Positions 30,053 to 38,016 of a DNA stretch of 64,000 nucleotides are shown in pieces. Location: assembly GCA_958405565.1 (NCBI GenBank), contig CATYEN010000003.1, positions 1 to 64,000 of the forward strand, given 5' to 3'. The stretch's first letter is position 1. Each line of letters begins with the position of its first letter. A program made the position numbers and the translations under genes. A model generated the notes under the pieces. The model was not told the origin of the DNA. It searched no databases and was given only the letters and a program-made list of their open reading frames with translations. Source of the DNA: an uncultured Collinsella sp. (GTDB taxonomy: Bacteria; Actinomycetota; Coriobacteriia; Coriobacteriales; Coriobacteriaceae).

Positions 30053-30555
30053 TGCTTGCCCCTAAGCGTATTCTTCACCGCAAGGTGCAGCGTGGCTCCA
30101 TGAAGGGCCAGGCCAAGGGTAATACCGAGCTGCATTTCGGCGAGTTTGGTATCCAGGCTCTCGAGGCCCATTGGATCACCAACCGTCAGATCGAGGCCGC
30201 TCGTATTGCCATGACCCGCTACATGAAGCGTGGCGGTCGTGTCTACATCACGATCTTCCCCGATAAGCCCATCACCAAGAAGCCTGCCGAGACTCGCATG
30301 GGTTCTGGTAAGGGTAACCCCGAGGAGTGGGTGGCCGTCGTCAAGCCCGGCCGCATCATGTTCGAGGTCAAGGGCGTGCCCGAGGAGGTCGCTCGCGAGG
30401 CTCTGCGTCTTGCACAGCACAAGCTTCCCATCAAGACCAAGATTGTTGCTGCTAAGAACGCTGAGCAGCGCATCGAGAAGGAGATGGCTGAGGAGGCCGC
30501 TCTCGAGGCCAAGTGGGCTGCTGAGGACGCCGCCGCCGCCAAGGAGGAGAACTAA
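30052..30555 (+). CDS. rplP: 50S ribosomal protein L16 with C-terminal extension
   Basis: Organises the A-site tRNA region of the large subunit. It begins MLAPKRILHRKVQRGSMKG with a GTG start overlapping rpsC by one base and preceded by GAGGAGGGG. The core is normal up to about residue 137. An extra tail of about 30 residues rich in Glu and Ala (EKEMAEEAALEAKWAAED part) makes it 167 residues, longer than the usual 137-140. The stop overlaps rpmC by one base. Confidence 0.96.
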   Translation: MLAPKRILHRKVQRGSMKGQAKGNTELHFGEFGIQALEAHWITNRQIEAARIAMTRYMKRGGRVYITIFPDKPITKKPAETRMGSGKGNPEEWVAVVKPGRIMFEVKGVPEEVAREALRLAQHKLPIKTKIVAAKNAEQRIEKEMAEEAALEAKWAAEDAAAAKEEN

Positions 30556-30770
30556 TGAAGCCCGCAGAGATTCGTGAGCTCTCGGACGCTCAGCTCGTTG
30601 AGAAGCTGAAGGAAATGCGCGCCGAGCTCTTTAACCTTCGTTTCCAGATGGCCACCAGCCAGCTGGACAACACCGCTCGCGTCAACACCGTGAAGAAGGA
30701 CATCGCTCGCGTCCTCACGGAGCAGCGCGCCCGCGAGATCGCAGCGGAGAAGTCCGCTGTCGCCGAGTAG
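30555..30770 (+). CDS. rpmC: 50S ribosomal protein L29
   Basis: A small helical protein of 71 residues at the tunnel exit, beginning MKPAEIRELSDAQLVEKLKE and containing LFNLRFQMATSQLDN. It overlaps rplP by one base; AAGGAGG lies upstream. It is 16 bases before rpsQ. Confidence 0.96.
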   Translation: MKPAEIRELSDAQLVEKLKEMRAELFNLRFQMATSQLDNTARVNTVKKDIARVLTEQRAREIAAEKSAVAE

Positions 30771-30786
30771 GACCTAAGGAGAGAAC

Positions 30787-31047
30787 ATGACTGATTCGCG
30801 TAACTCGCGTAAGGTCCGTACGGGTGTCGTTACCTCCGTCTCCGGTGCCAAGACCATCGTTGTCACCATCACCGAGCGCAAGCGTCACCCCAAGTACGGC
30901 AAGATGATGACCAGCTCCAAGAAGCTGCACGCTCACGACGAGGAGTGCACGGCTGGCGTGGGCGACACCGTCCGCGTTATGGAGACCCGTCCTATGTCCA
31001 AGATGAAGCGTTGGCGCCTCATCGAGGTCGTCGAGCGCGCTAAATAA
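30787..31047 (+). CDS. rpsQ: 30S ribosomal protein S17
   Basis: An 86-residue primary 16S-binding protein with an OB fold. It contains RKVRTGVVTSVSGAKTIVVT and the typical end TRPMSKMKRWRLIEVVERAK. AAGGAG lies upstream. The next gene, rplN, begins after an unusual 118-base structured gap. Confidence 0.96.
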   Translation: MTDSRNSRKVRTGVVTSVSGAKTIVVTITERKRHPKYGKMMTSSKKLHAHDEECTAGVGDTVRVMETRPMSKMKRWRLIEVVERAK

Positions 31048-31074
31048 GCAGTCGCTCTTACGACTTGTACGTTT

Positions 31075-31140
31075 CCGAAGATGTGCGTATGCCTGGCTTG
31101 CATACCACAGGCCGTATACAGGCTGCGCACCTCTCTTCGG
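31075..31140 (+). promoter_or_regulatory. Predicted branched RNA structure before rplN
   Basis: CCGAAGA (31075-31081) pairs with TCTTCGG (31134-31140); inside it GTGCG (31083) pairs with CGCAC (31126-31130); and GTATGC (31087) pairs with GCATAC (31100-31105). The result is a closed branched structure ending 25 bases before the rplN start. It may be a processing site, a promoter (GTATAC near 31113) or a protein-binding leader. Confidence 0.5.
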
Positions 31141-31165
31141 TTCTTAGTTCGGAGGAACATCTACC

Positions 31166-31534
31166 ATGATTCAGATGCAAACCATGCTGAACGTCGCCGA
31201 CAACTCCGGCGCTCGCAAGATTCGCTGCATCAAGGTGCTTGGCGGTTCCAAGCGTCGTTATGCAGGCATCGGCGATGTGTTCATCGGTGCTGTCCAGGAG
31301 GCTACCCCTGGCGCCAACGTCAAGAAGAAGGACGTTGTCCGTTGCGTCGTCGTTCGCACCGTTAAGGAGATCCGCCGCAAGGATGGCTCCTACATTCGCT
31401 TTGATGAGAACGCCTGCGTTGTCATCAACAACGATGGTTCGCCTGTCGGCACCCGTATCTTCGGGCCCGTCGCTCGCGAGCTTCGTGACAAGAAGTACAT
31501 GAAGATCGTCTCGCTCGCTCCCGAGACCCTGTAG
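31166..31534 (+). CDS. rplN: 50S ribosomal protein L14
   Basis: A 122-residue large-subunit protein at the subunit interface, beginning MIQMQTMLNVADNSGARKI with the GPVARELRDKKYMKIVSLAPE end. GGAGGAAC is upstream. It starts what is elsewhere called the spc operon, here separated from rpsQ by the branched leader at 31075-31140. Confidence 0.97.
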   Translation: MIQMQTMLNVADNSGARKIRCIKVLGGSKRRYAGIGDVFIGAVQEATPGANVKKKDVVRCVVVRTVKEIRRKDGSYIRFDENACVVINNDGSPVGTRIFGPVARELRDKKYMKIVSLAPETL

Positions 31535-31547
31535 TTAGGGGAGATAT

Positions 31548-31853
31548 ATGTATATCAAGAAGGGCGATAAGGTCCAGGTTCTCTCTGGTAAGGATCGCGG
31601 CAAGCAGGGCGTTGTCCTGCGTGCTCTCCCCGCCGAGAACAAGGTCGTTGTCGAGGGCGTTTCGGTCGTCAAGAAGGCCGTCAAGCCCAACGCTGCCAAC
31701 CAGCAGGGCGGCATCGTTTCGCAGGAGGCTCCCATCGACGCCTCCAACGTCAATCTCGTCTGCCCCGAGTGCGGTAAGGTTACCCGCGTCGGTCACGAGA
31801 AGGACGGCAAGAACAAGCTGCGCGTCTGCAAGAAGTGCGGCCACAAGTTCTAA
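31548..31853 (+). CDS. rplX: 50S ribosomal protein L24
   Basis: A 101-residue assembly-initiating protein with a KOW motif near the start (KKGDKVQVLSGKDRGKQGVV). It also carries a Cys-x2-Cys...Cys-x2-Cys zinc ribbon (VCPECGKVTRVGHE, VCKKCGHKF), a form of L24 known in some bacteria. It is the last gene of the cluster: the usual followers rplE, rpsN, rpsH and rplF are missing, and a terminator stands 28 bases after the stop. Confidence 0.96.
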   Translation: MYIKKGDKVQVLSGKDRGKQGVVLRALPAENKVVVEGVSVVKKAVKPNAANQQGGIVSQEAPIDASNVNLVCPECGKVTRVGHEKDGKNKLRVCKKCGHKF

Positions 31854-31880
31854 GCTGCCCGCAACATCAAGTTGCTAGCA

Positions 31881-31916
31881 AAGGCCCGGATGCCCCACGG
31901 CACCCGGGCCTTTTTC
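31881..31916 (+). terminator. Terminator of the ribosomal-protein cluster
   Basis: AAGGCCCGG ... TGCC, loop, GGCA ... CCGGGCC followed by TTTTT. A strong hairpin that ends the rplC-rplX run. Confidence 0.93.
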
Positions 31917-31931
31917 TATCCCTACTCATTG

Positions 31932-31960
31932 CACTCATTGGGGACAGACTTAAATGAGTG
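31932..31960. repeat. Hairpin with GGGGACAG loop
   Basis: CACTCATT and AATGAGTG enclose a loop containing GGGGACAGACTT. A hairpin at 34512-34548 keeps the GGGGACAG loop (reversed) but has an unrelated stem. This resembles REP-type palindromes that occur in many genomes. The rest of the 485-base gap from rplX to the next gene holds only the probable promoter of the following operon. Confidence 0.6.
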
Positions 31961-32164
31961 GGGTAGCCGTTGGGGAAGGTCCTTCGCGGGCAGGGCGATC
32001 TTAATGGCATTCCTAGAGTCCTTTCGACCGATATCTCCTGTATAAATCTTCCGGCCTGAGATGTATCGGGGATCAACCTACTGGATGCATCAAGCATAGA
32101 TTCTTATCCGCCTAAGAGCCAATATCGGTCGCGCGTCGTGCTCTGTAAATTGCATGCTTGCGTG

Positions 32165-32320
32165 TCTGTGCGCGTTCTCTTGCGTTCTATTGCGCAATGC
32201 CGCGTATATATGCGCCGTTTACGGGGCAAAAATGACCGTTTAGCGGTGAGATACGCAAAAACGCGCATAGACGCGCGTGTTTGTGCGAATATAGAGCTGT
32301 CAGAAATGCAAGTCGTTCTA
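32165..32320 (+). promoter_or_regulatory. Putative control region of the oxidoreductase/DeoR operon
   Basis: Three 10-base direct repeats of the form GCGTTCTNTT (32169 onward, GCGTTCTCTT, GCGTTCTATT, GCGCAATG) and later ACGCGCATAGACGCGCG. Direct repeats of this type are common operators of DeoR-family proteins, and a DeoR gene is in the operon. I cannot place a confident -35/-10 pair. Confidence 0.35.
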
Positions 32321-32338
32321 TGACACAGGAGGCACATG

Positions 32339-33418
32339 ATGGTAGATTCCAAGCAGGCTCCGCTCGACGCCGCGGCAGCCGCCAAAGCAGCGTTCGCTTC
32401 GGTCCAGGACAAGCCGTTCCCCGACGATATTTTTACGGCTCCCGAGCTCCGTTGGGCCGTGATCGGTTGCGGCGTTATCGCCAACCAGATGGCTCAGTCC
32501 CTTGCTCTTGCCGGCCGCAAGCTTGCGGGCGTTGCCAACCGCACGCTGTCCAAGGCTCAGGCTTTTGCCGATCAGTATGGCATCGAGAAGGTCTACGACA
32601 CGGTTGAGGACCTCTACGCCGATCCTGACATCGACGCCGTCTACATCACTACCCCGCACAACACTCATATCACCTATCTGCGCGCTGCCCTGGCAGCCGG
32701 CAAGCACGTGCTCTGCGAAAAGGCCATTACCCTCAATTCCGCTGAACTCGATGAGGCCCGTGCCATTGCCGCCGAGCACAACGTGGTCCTTATGGACGCT
32801 ACCACGGTGCTCCACATGCCCTTGTATCAAGAGTTGCGCCGTCGCATGGATGCCGGCGAGTTCGGCCGCATGAACCTCGCTCAGCTCAACTTTGGTAGCT
32901 ACAAGGAGTACGGCGACCTGACCAACCGTTTCTACAATCGCAACCTTGCCGGTGGTGCCATGCTCGATATTGGCGTGTATGCACTGTCCGTTATGCGCCT
33001 GTTTATGGCGAGCCAGCCCGCCGAGGTCGTTTCGCTGGGCAACACCTGCGAGACTGGCGTCGATGTTGCGGGCGGCATCGTCTGCCGCAATGCCGAGCAG
33101 CAGCTGGGCGTCGTGAGCCTTACGCTCCACTCCAAGCAGCCCAAGCGCTCGGTTATCAGCTTTGACAACTGCTATATCGAGGTCAACGAATATCCGCGCG
33201 CCGATCGCGCTACGATCGTGTGGACCGCGGACGGTCATCGCGAGGAGGTCTCCGCGGGCACCGAGGCTTACGCCCTGTGCTACGAGATGGCTGACCTTGA
33301 GAAGGCCGTCGCCGGCGATGATTCCAAGCGCGAGCTTCTGGATTATGCTTCTGATGTTATGGAGCTCATGACCAAGCTCCGCGCCGATTGGGGAGTCGTC
33401 TACCCCGAGGAGGAGTAA
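32339..33418 (+). CDS. Gfo/Idh/MocA family NAD(P)-dependent oxidoreductase
   Basis: A 359-residue dehydrogenase of the glucose-fructose oxidoreductase / myo-inositol dehydrogenase family. Its Rossmann motif is VIGCGVIANQMAQ (about residues 40-52). The conserved CEKAITLN holds the EKP-type Lys (here EKA), and the C-terminal alpha/beta domain begins with FGRMNLAQLNFGSY. AGGAGG lies six bases before ATG 32339; ATG 32336 is the other choice. The substrate is probably a sugar or polyol. It is paired with a DeoR regulator four bases downstream, which fits sugar metabolism. Confidence 0.9.
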   Translation: MVDSKQAPLDAAAAAKAAFASVQDKPFPDDIFTAPELRWAVIGCGVIANQMAQSLALAGRKLAGVANRTLSKAQAFADQYGIEKVYDTVEDLYADPDIDAVYITTPHNTHITYLRAALAAGKHVLCEKAITLNSAELDEARAIAAEHNVVLMDATTVLHMPLYQELRRRMDAGEFGRMNLAQLNFGSYKEYGDLTNRFYNRNLAGGAMLDIGVYALSVMRLFMASQPAEVVSLGNTCETGVDVAGGIVCRNAEQQLGVVSLTLHSKQPKRSVISFDNCYIEVNEYPRADRATIVWTADGHREEVSAGTEAYALCYEMADLEKAVAGDDSKRELLDYASDVMELMTKLRADWGVVYPEEE

Positions 33419-33421
33419 GCG

Positions 33422-34168
33422 ATGCTTGCGGAAGATAGGCTTAACGCGATCGTGTCGATGGTGCAGCAGGCTGGCTCGGTAACGGTGCCCGAGCTTGCCG
33501 ATGCCCTGGGTGTGACGGCGTCTACCATTCGGCGCGACCTGCAGACGCTCGACCGAGCACACCGTATCGCCAAGGTGCACGGAGGCGCGACAAGTCTGGA
33601 GCGCGCGCACGTGACGCGCGACCTAACGCTTAATGAGCGCAGCGACCTCCATAACGACGACAAGGAGCGTATCTGCGCCCGTGCGGCGGCGCTCGTGGAG
33701 CCCGAGAGCTTTGTGTACATCGATTCGGGTTCGACGACGCTCAGGCTCATCGAGCATCTTCCACACCTTGAAGATGTCACCTATGTGACCGATTCCGTGC
33801 TCCATGCTCAACGCCTTGCTTTGCGCGGCATGCGTACCGTGGTGCTGGGTGGCGAGCTCAAACCCGAGACCGAGGCGCTCGTTGGCCCCGATGCCTTGGC
33901 AACCTTAGACCGCTACAACTTCAACTGTGGCTTTTGGGGCTCTAACGGCATTGCCGCCGAGCAGGGCTTCACGGCGCCCGATATCGAGGAGGCGCAAGTA
34001 AAGCGTATCTCGATGCGCCATACGGCCAAGCGCTTCGTAATCTCGGACGCCAGTAAATTTGGCATGGTGGCGCCCGTCAAGTTCGCGGACTTCCGTGACG
34101 CAACGATTATTACCGCAGGCGATGTCCCTGCCAAGTACCGGGCAATGGACAACGTCATCACGGTCTAG
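33422..34168 (+). CDS. DeoR/GlpR-family transcriptional regulator
   Basis: A 248-residue repressor. The N-terminal helix-turn-helix covers about residues 5-57 (TVPELADALGVTASTIRRDL, then RIAKVHGGA). The C-terminal domain has the sugar-phosphate-sensing fold with FVYIDSGSTTLRLIEHL and GGELKPETEALVGPDA. Members bind phosphorylated sugars and usually control the adjacent operon, here probably the oxidoreductase. It lies four bases after that gene and is followed by a terminator. Confidence 0.92.
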   Translation: MLAEDRLNAIVSMVQQAGSVTVPELADALGVTASTIRRDLQTLDRAHRIAKVHGGATSLERAHVTRDLTLNERSDLHNDDKERICARAAALVEPESFVYIDSGSTTLRLIEHLPHLEDVTYVTDSVLHAQRLALRGMRTVVLGGELKPETEALVGPDALATLDRYNFNCGFWGSNGIAAEQGFTAPDIEEAQVKRISMRHTAKRFVISDASKFGMVAPVKFADFRDATIITAGDVPAKYRAMDNVITV

Positions 34169-34210
34169 CGGCGGGGCAAGGTCAAAACCATTTAGTTTTT
34201 CTCAATAGAA

Positions 34211-34246
34211 AAGCGGCAACGTCCATTACGGGCGTTGCCGCTTTCG
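34211..34246 (+). terminator. Terminator after the DeoR gene
   Basis: GCGGCAACG and CGTTGCCGC form a nine-pair stem with an 11-base loop, preceded by AAAA and followed by TTTCGTTG. Confidence 0.85.
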
Positions 34247-34260
34247 TTGTCTGCCGGTTT

Positions 34261-34479
34261 TGTCTAAGTCTGTAACAACTAGACCGTTAAAAGTGGGTTA
34301 GATGATACAGATTGAGATACTTCCGAACCGCGCCGTCCCTTTGTCTCAATCTGTAACATCTGGGACCGATTTTGCCGAGTTATTGTTACAGATTGAGATT
34401 TTCCCTTAAGGGGGATTCGAATGTCTCGATCTGTAACAGATAGACCGGAAAACGGGTTCTAACTGTTACAGATCGAGAC
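34261..34479. repeat. Three tandem palindromes with 80-bp period
   Basis: Units start at 34261, 34342 and 34422. Each has a left stem like TGTCTCAATCTGTAAC, a loop of about 27 bases containing GACCG, and a right stem like GTTACAGATTGAGAT. Unit 3 has CGATCTG paired with CAGATCG where unit 2 has CAATCTG with CAGATTG: a compensatory pair change. No coding potential is seen. Confidence 0.85.
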
Positions 34480-34511
34480 GTTTTGGGACCGCGGCAGAGC
34501 CATCGCGGCAA

Positions 34512-34548
34512 AACCACCACAAAGGTGCCTGTCCCCATTGTGGTGGTT
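34512..34548. repeat. Hairpin with GTGCCTGTCCCC loop
   Basis: AACCACCACAA and TTGTGGTGGTT enclose AGGTGCCTGTCCCCA. The loop is the reverse complement of the GGGGACAG type seen at 31932-31960, while the stem is different. It overlaps the stop end of the pseudouridine synthase gene and may help end its transcript. Confidence 0.65.
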
Positions 34549-35207
34549 TAGGGCTCCCAGGGGCAGGGGGCTTCGATGTGGATGTGCTCGCCGGTTACGG
34601 GATGCGTAAAGGACACGCTGTGGGCATGGAGCATGAGGCCGCAGGGGCGCGGCGTTCCGTACAGGTCGTCGCCAACTAGGGGATGATGCTCGCTTGCCAG
34701 GTGCACGCGAATCTGATGCTTGCGGCCGGTGAGCAGCTCGACATCGATATATGAGCGCGTGGGCAGGCCGCGGCGGCTCTTAAGGCGCTTGAGCACCTTC
34801 ACGCGCGTTTGAGACGGCTTGCCGCTGGCGCCGACGCGCATCTTTCGGCTGTCGTGACGGTCGCGGGCGATGGGCTTGTCGATGAGCTTTTCGTTCCAGT
34901 CGATCTTGCCCTCGGCGAGCGCCAGGTAGTGCTTTTCGAACGCGTGGTCGATGACCATCTGGTCAAAGGCGGGCTGCGTCTGCTTGTCGAGCGAGAACAG
35001 CACCACGCCGGTGGTGTTGCGGTCCAGGCGATTGAGCGGCTGCATGTCAGTCGCGGCAAAGCCATCGCCCATCGCCAACAGCAGGTCGCTGGCGTAGTCG
35101 GTGAGCGTGCGCTCGCCGGTGCCGTCGCCGTGGACGATCATGCCGGCGGGCTTGTCGATGGCCATGAGCCAGGCGTCGCAATAGAGGACTTGAGGTTCTT
35201 CGTTCAC
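34548..35207 (-). CDS. RluA-family pseudouridine synthase
   Basis: A 219-residue enzyme that isomerises uridine to pseudouridine in rRNA or tRNA. The catalytic Asp is in LNRLDRNTTGVVLF (family HRLDxxTSG), and the C-terminal TGRKHQIRVHLAS is typical. No S4 domain precedes the catalytic domain, as in RluA and TruC types. The RNA target cannot be told. It lies 15 bases after the end of the U32 gene, so the two minus-strand genes are probably one transcript. Confidence 0.92.
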   Translation of the reverse strand: MNEEPQVLYCDAWLMAIDKPAGMIVHGDGTGERTLTDYASDLLLAMGDGFAATDMQPLNRLDRNTTGVVLFSLDKQTQPAFDQMVIDHAFEKHYLALAEGKIDWNEKLIDKPIARDRHDSRKMRVGASGKPSQTRVKVLKRLKSRRGLPTRSYIDVELLTGRKHQIRVHLASEHHPLVGDDLYGTPRPCGLMLHAHSVSFTHPVTGEHIHIEAPCPWEP

Positions 35208-35222
35208 GTGTAAGCCTTTCGG

Positions 35223-37718
35223 TTAGCTAATTCCCACAAACATGCAGCCCGAGGTAGCGCCGCGCAGGCGGGCAGCGGGCTTGCGGCCGGCTTGCGCGGC
35301 CTCGACGGCGCGACGGACGCGAGCGACGGCACGGCCAATCTCATCGGCCTCGAGCAAGGTTCCGTCGACCATAAGACGGCGCACGCCGGCGTCGAGCAGC
35401 TGTGGAACCTGCGGTGTGAGGTCGATGGGGTAGGCGTCGTACAGGCGAGAGCGGCCGTGGATGTCGGTACGGACGGGCATGACCTTTCCGTCGATATTCT
35501 TGAGCGAGAGCTTGCGGGCACGCAAGCGGCAGTTGGCACAATCGTGGATGCAGCCGTTGGCAACCTGCAGAATGCAATGCTCGCTTGTCATGACGCGCGG
35601 GCGGCCAAAGACGGTGATGCCTAGAGCCGCGGGCGCGGCGGTGCCGAGCGAGACAATCTCGTCGAGCGTGATCTCGGGCGAGAGCCAAAACGCACCGGCT
35701 CCGCGCTCGGCAAGCGCCTCCATGCAGGGCGTGTTGTGTACCGGCAGGCAAGAGCGAATCTCGGCCGTGGCGCCAACCTGTGCGGCCAGGGCAAGCTCAG
35801 AGATGTTGCCAATAGCGACCGTGGCGCCGGCAACAACCCACGGGTCGACGCGGACGTGGTCAACGGCGCGGCAGACCTCGTCGAGCACGGGTACGATGCC
35901 CTGCTCAAATGCATCGGCGGGGGAGAGCTCGGCCGCATCGAGCGCGTCGGTGGTCATGTAGATGCGCGTTACACCCTCGGCGCGAGCGGCCTCGGCGGCC
36001 TCGAGCGAGGTGACGGTGGCACAGATCTGCGGCTCATCGCGGTAGTGCTCGGGCGCGGGGCGGGAATCACTGGTTACAATCGCCGGCAGCTCGAGCGTTT
36101 TCGCGCGCTCCTCGTACGGTGCCAGAATGGCCTCTTCCAGCGCCTTACAAGCGGCGGCGCGCACCTTGTGTACGGCGGAAAAGCCCATACCGCAGCCGGC
36201 GTCGAGCGAAACGTCAAAGCTTGCGGCCTCAAAGGGAGAGGAGCCCATGCGCCCGACGTGCTCAACCAGATCGGATGCCTCGACGGCGCGGGTCTTGGCA
36301 GCCTCGACGGTAAAGCCCGTGGCCGTGGCCGTAAGCGAAGGATCGTCGCAACAGGTGAGCGTAACGGCAAACGGCTCGCCCAGACGCGCCACAACGGACA
36401 CGTCTACGGCGCGGCGGCGCAGCACATCGCGCTTGAGCGCGGCGCCGGCGGCGTCGATGGCACGCTGACTGCGAATCACGCGGACGCGGCAGCCCTCGGG
36501 CATGCTGCGGGGTACGCGACATTCGATGACTTCACCGGCTGCGGCATCATCGGCGGCAATAGTGGTCAGGAACTGGTCAAACTCGTTATCGTGGCGAAGC
36601 TCCAGCAGGTCGCCCTTGCCCACGGGCTCAAACAGCTCAATGCGGGCGATGGCGGCACGGCGACGGCGGTCGTCGGGCTTGAGGCCGCGCACATCGCGGT
36701 TGGCCGGGCGGCTGCCCAGCACCGTGCCCACGATCTGGCCGCGGTTGTTGGAACGCTCATAGCTCATCATCTCGTCGCCCGAGGTGCCGTCCTGATAGGC
36801 GTGCGTAAAGTCGCGGTTAAAGCAGCGCTTGAGCCGGCGCTGGCGGGCGGCTTTCTCGTCCTTGGCAACGGTGGTTCCGGCCAGCATGTCATCAATCTGA
36901 TGACGATACACGTCGACGATGGAATACACGTAATCGGGCGCCTTCATGCGGCCCTCGAGCTTGAGCGACGCGGCGCCGGCGTCATACAGGCGGCGAACAA
37001 GTTGTGAGGTGTTGGTGTCACGCGGGCACAGCGCGCGCTCGCGACCGGCAGGGGAGAGCGAGCGACCGTTCTCGTCGATCAGCTCGTAGGGCAAGCGGCA
37101 GGGCTGGGCGCACATGCCACGGTTGGCCGAGCGGCCCGCCATGGCAAAGCTCGACAGCAGGCACAGACCCGAGTAGCAAAAGCAGATGGCACCGTGGCTA
37201 AAGACCTCAAGGTCAACATCGGGCGCGGCATCGTGAATGGCGGCAATCTCGTCGATGGAAAGCTCGCGCGAGAGGGTCACGCGGTCGGCATCCTGCTCGC
37301 GGCACCAAAGGGTTCCGCGGTCGTCGTGGATGTTCGCCTGGGTCGAGATATGCGTCTCGATGCCGGGCATGGTGCGCTTGACCTCAAAGAACAGGCCCCA
37401 GTCCTGGATGATGAAGGCGTCGGCGCCCAGCATGGAGCAGCGATGGATGAGCTGCAGCGCATCGCTCATCTCGGATTCCTTGATGACGATGTTGACCGTG
37501 ACGTAGACGCGCGAGCCGGCCAGATGCGCGGCGCGGCAGGCCTGCTCAAAGGCCTCGTCGGTAAAGTTGGTGGCCTTGCGGCGTGCGTTGAAGCTGCCCA
37601 TGCCGCAGTAGATGGCGTCTGCCCCGGCGGCGAGTGCGGCGGCAAAGGGCTCGGGCCCTCCGGCGGGCGCCAAAAGCTCGGGTCTGCGGTTGGTGGTTCG
37701 ACTGGCGGTTGCGGTCAT
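35223..37718 (-). CDS. U32 family peptidase-like protein
   Basis: An 831-residue protein of the U32 group. The N-terminal TIM-barrel has LLAPAGGPEPFAAALAAGAD and DAIYCGMGSFNAR; the diagnostic segment RSANRGMCAQPCRLPYEL carries conserved Cys, with another Cys-rich part near the C-terminus (CILQVANGCIHDCANCRLR). Many U32 members in fact modify RNA (the RlhA and TrhP types hydroxylate cytidine or uridine) rather than cut protein, so RNA hydroxylation is a fair alternative, supported by the neighbouring pseudouridine synthase. ATG 37718 follows GAAAGGCAGG. Confidence 0.9.
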   Translation of the reverse strand: MTATASRTTNRRPELLAPAGGPEPFAAALAAGADAIYCGMGSFNARRKATNFTDEAFEQACRAAHLAGSRVYVTVNIVIKESEMSDALQLIHRCSMLGADAFIIQDWGLFFEVKRTMPGIETHISTQANIHDDRGTLWCREQDADRVTLSRELSIDEIAAIHDAAPDVDLEVFSHGAICFCYSGLCLLSSFAMAGRSANRGMCAQPCRLPYELIDENGRSLSPAGRERALCPRDTNTSQLVRRLYDAGAASLKLEGRMKAPDYVYSIVDVYRHQIDDMLAGTTVAKDEKAARQRRLKRCFNRDFTHAYQDGTSGDEMMSYERSNNRGQIVGTVLGSRPANRDVRGLKPDDRRRRAAIARIELFEPVGKGDLLELRHDNEFDQFLTTIAADDAAAGEVIECRVPRSMPEGCRVRVIRSQRAIDAAGAALKRDVLRRRAVDVSVVARLGEPFAVTLTCCDDPSLTATATGFTVEAAKTRAVEASDLVEHVGRMGSSPFEAASFDVSLDAGCGMGFSAVHKVRAAACKALEEAILAPYEERAKTLELPAIVTSDSRPAPEHYRDEPQICATVTSLEAAEAARAEGVTRIYMTTDALDAAELSPADAFEQGIVPVLDEVCRAVDHVRVDPWVVAGATVAIGNISELALAAQVGATAEIRSCLPVHNTPCMEALAERGAGAFWLSPEITLDEIVSLGTAAPAALGITVFGRPRVMTSEHCILQVANGCIHDCANCRLRARKLSLKNIDGKVMPVRTDIHGRSRLYDAYPIDLTPQVPQLLDAGVRRLMVDGTLLEADEIGRAVARVRRAVEAAQAGRKPAARLRGATSGCMFVGIS

Positions 37719-37900
37719 ATCCTGCCTTTCAAAATGCTCAGATACTCAAAAGTATAGTGGTGCCGTCGCGGCAGGCGATGCCCGTGCTCTAAGCGGGATA
37801 AAGTCTTCAGCAGCTTGGACTGGCTGCTCCACATGAGAACCGTTCAGCGGCCCGGGGAAACCGTTGGGCGATAAAATATTCTCGCAGCGTGATAATAATC

Positions 37901-37929
37901 TTGCATCGCGTGGAAACCTTGAGTACTAT
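37901..37929 (+). promoter_or_regulatory. ridA promoter
   Basis: TTGCAT (37901-37906), a 17-base spacer and TACTAT (37924-37929), about 88 bases before the ridA start. Confidence 0.65.
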
Positions 37930-38016
37930 CCCAATCAAGCGCGGTGTTCAGACCGAACTGTGCCTCCCGGTGTGAACGCCGCGCTCCCGTTCCCTTTTAC
38001 TTGTAAGGAGAAAAAC

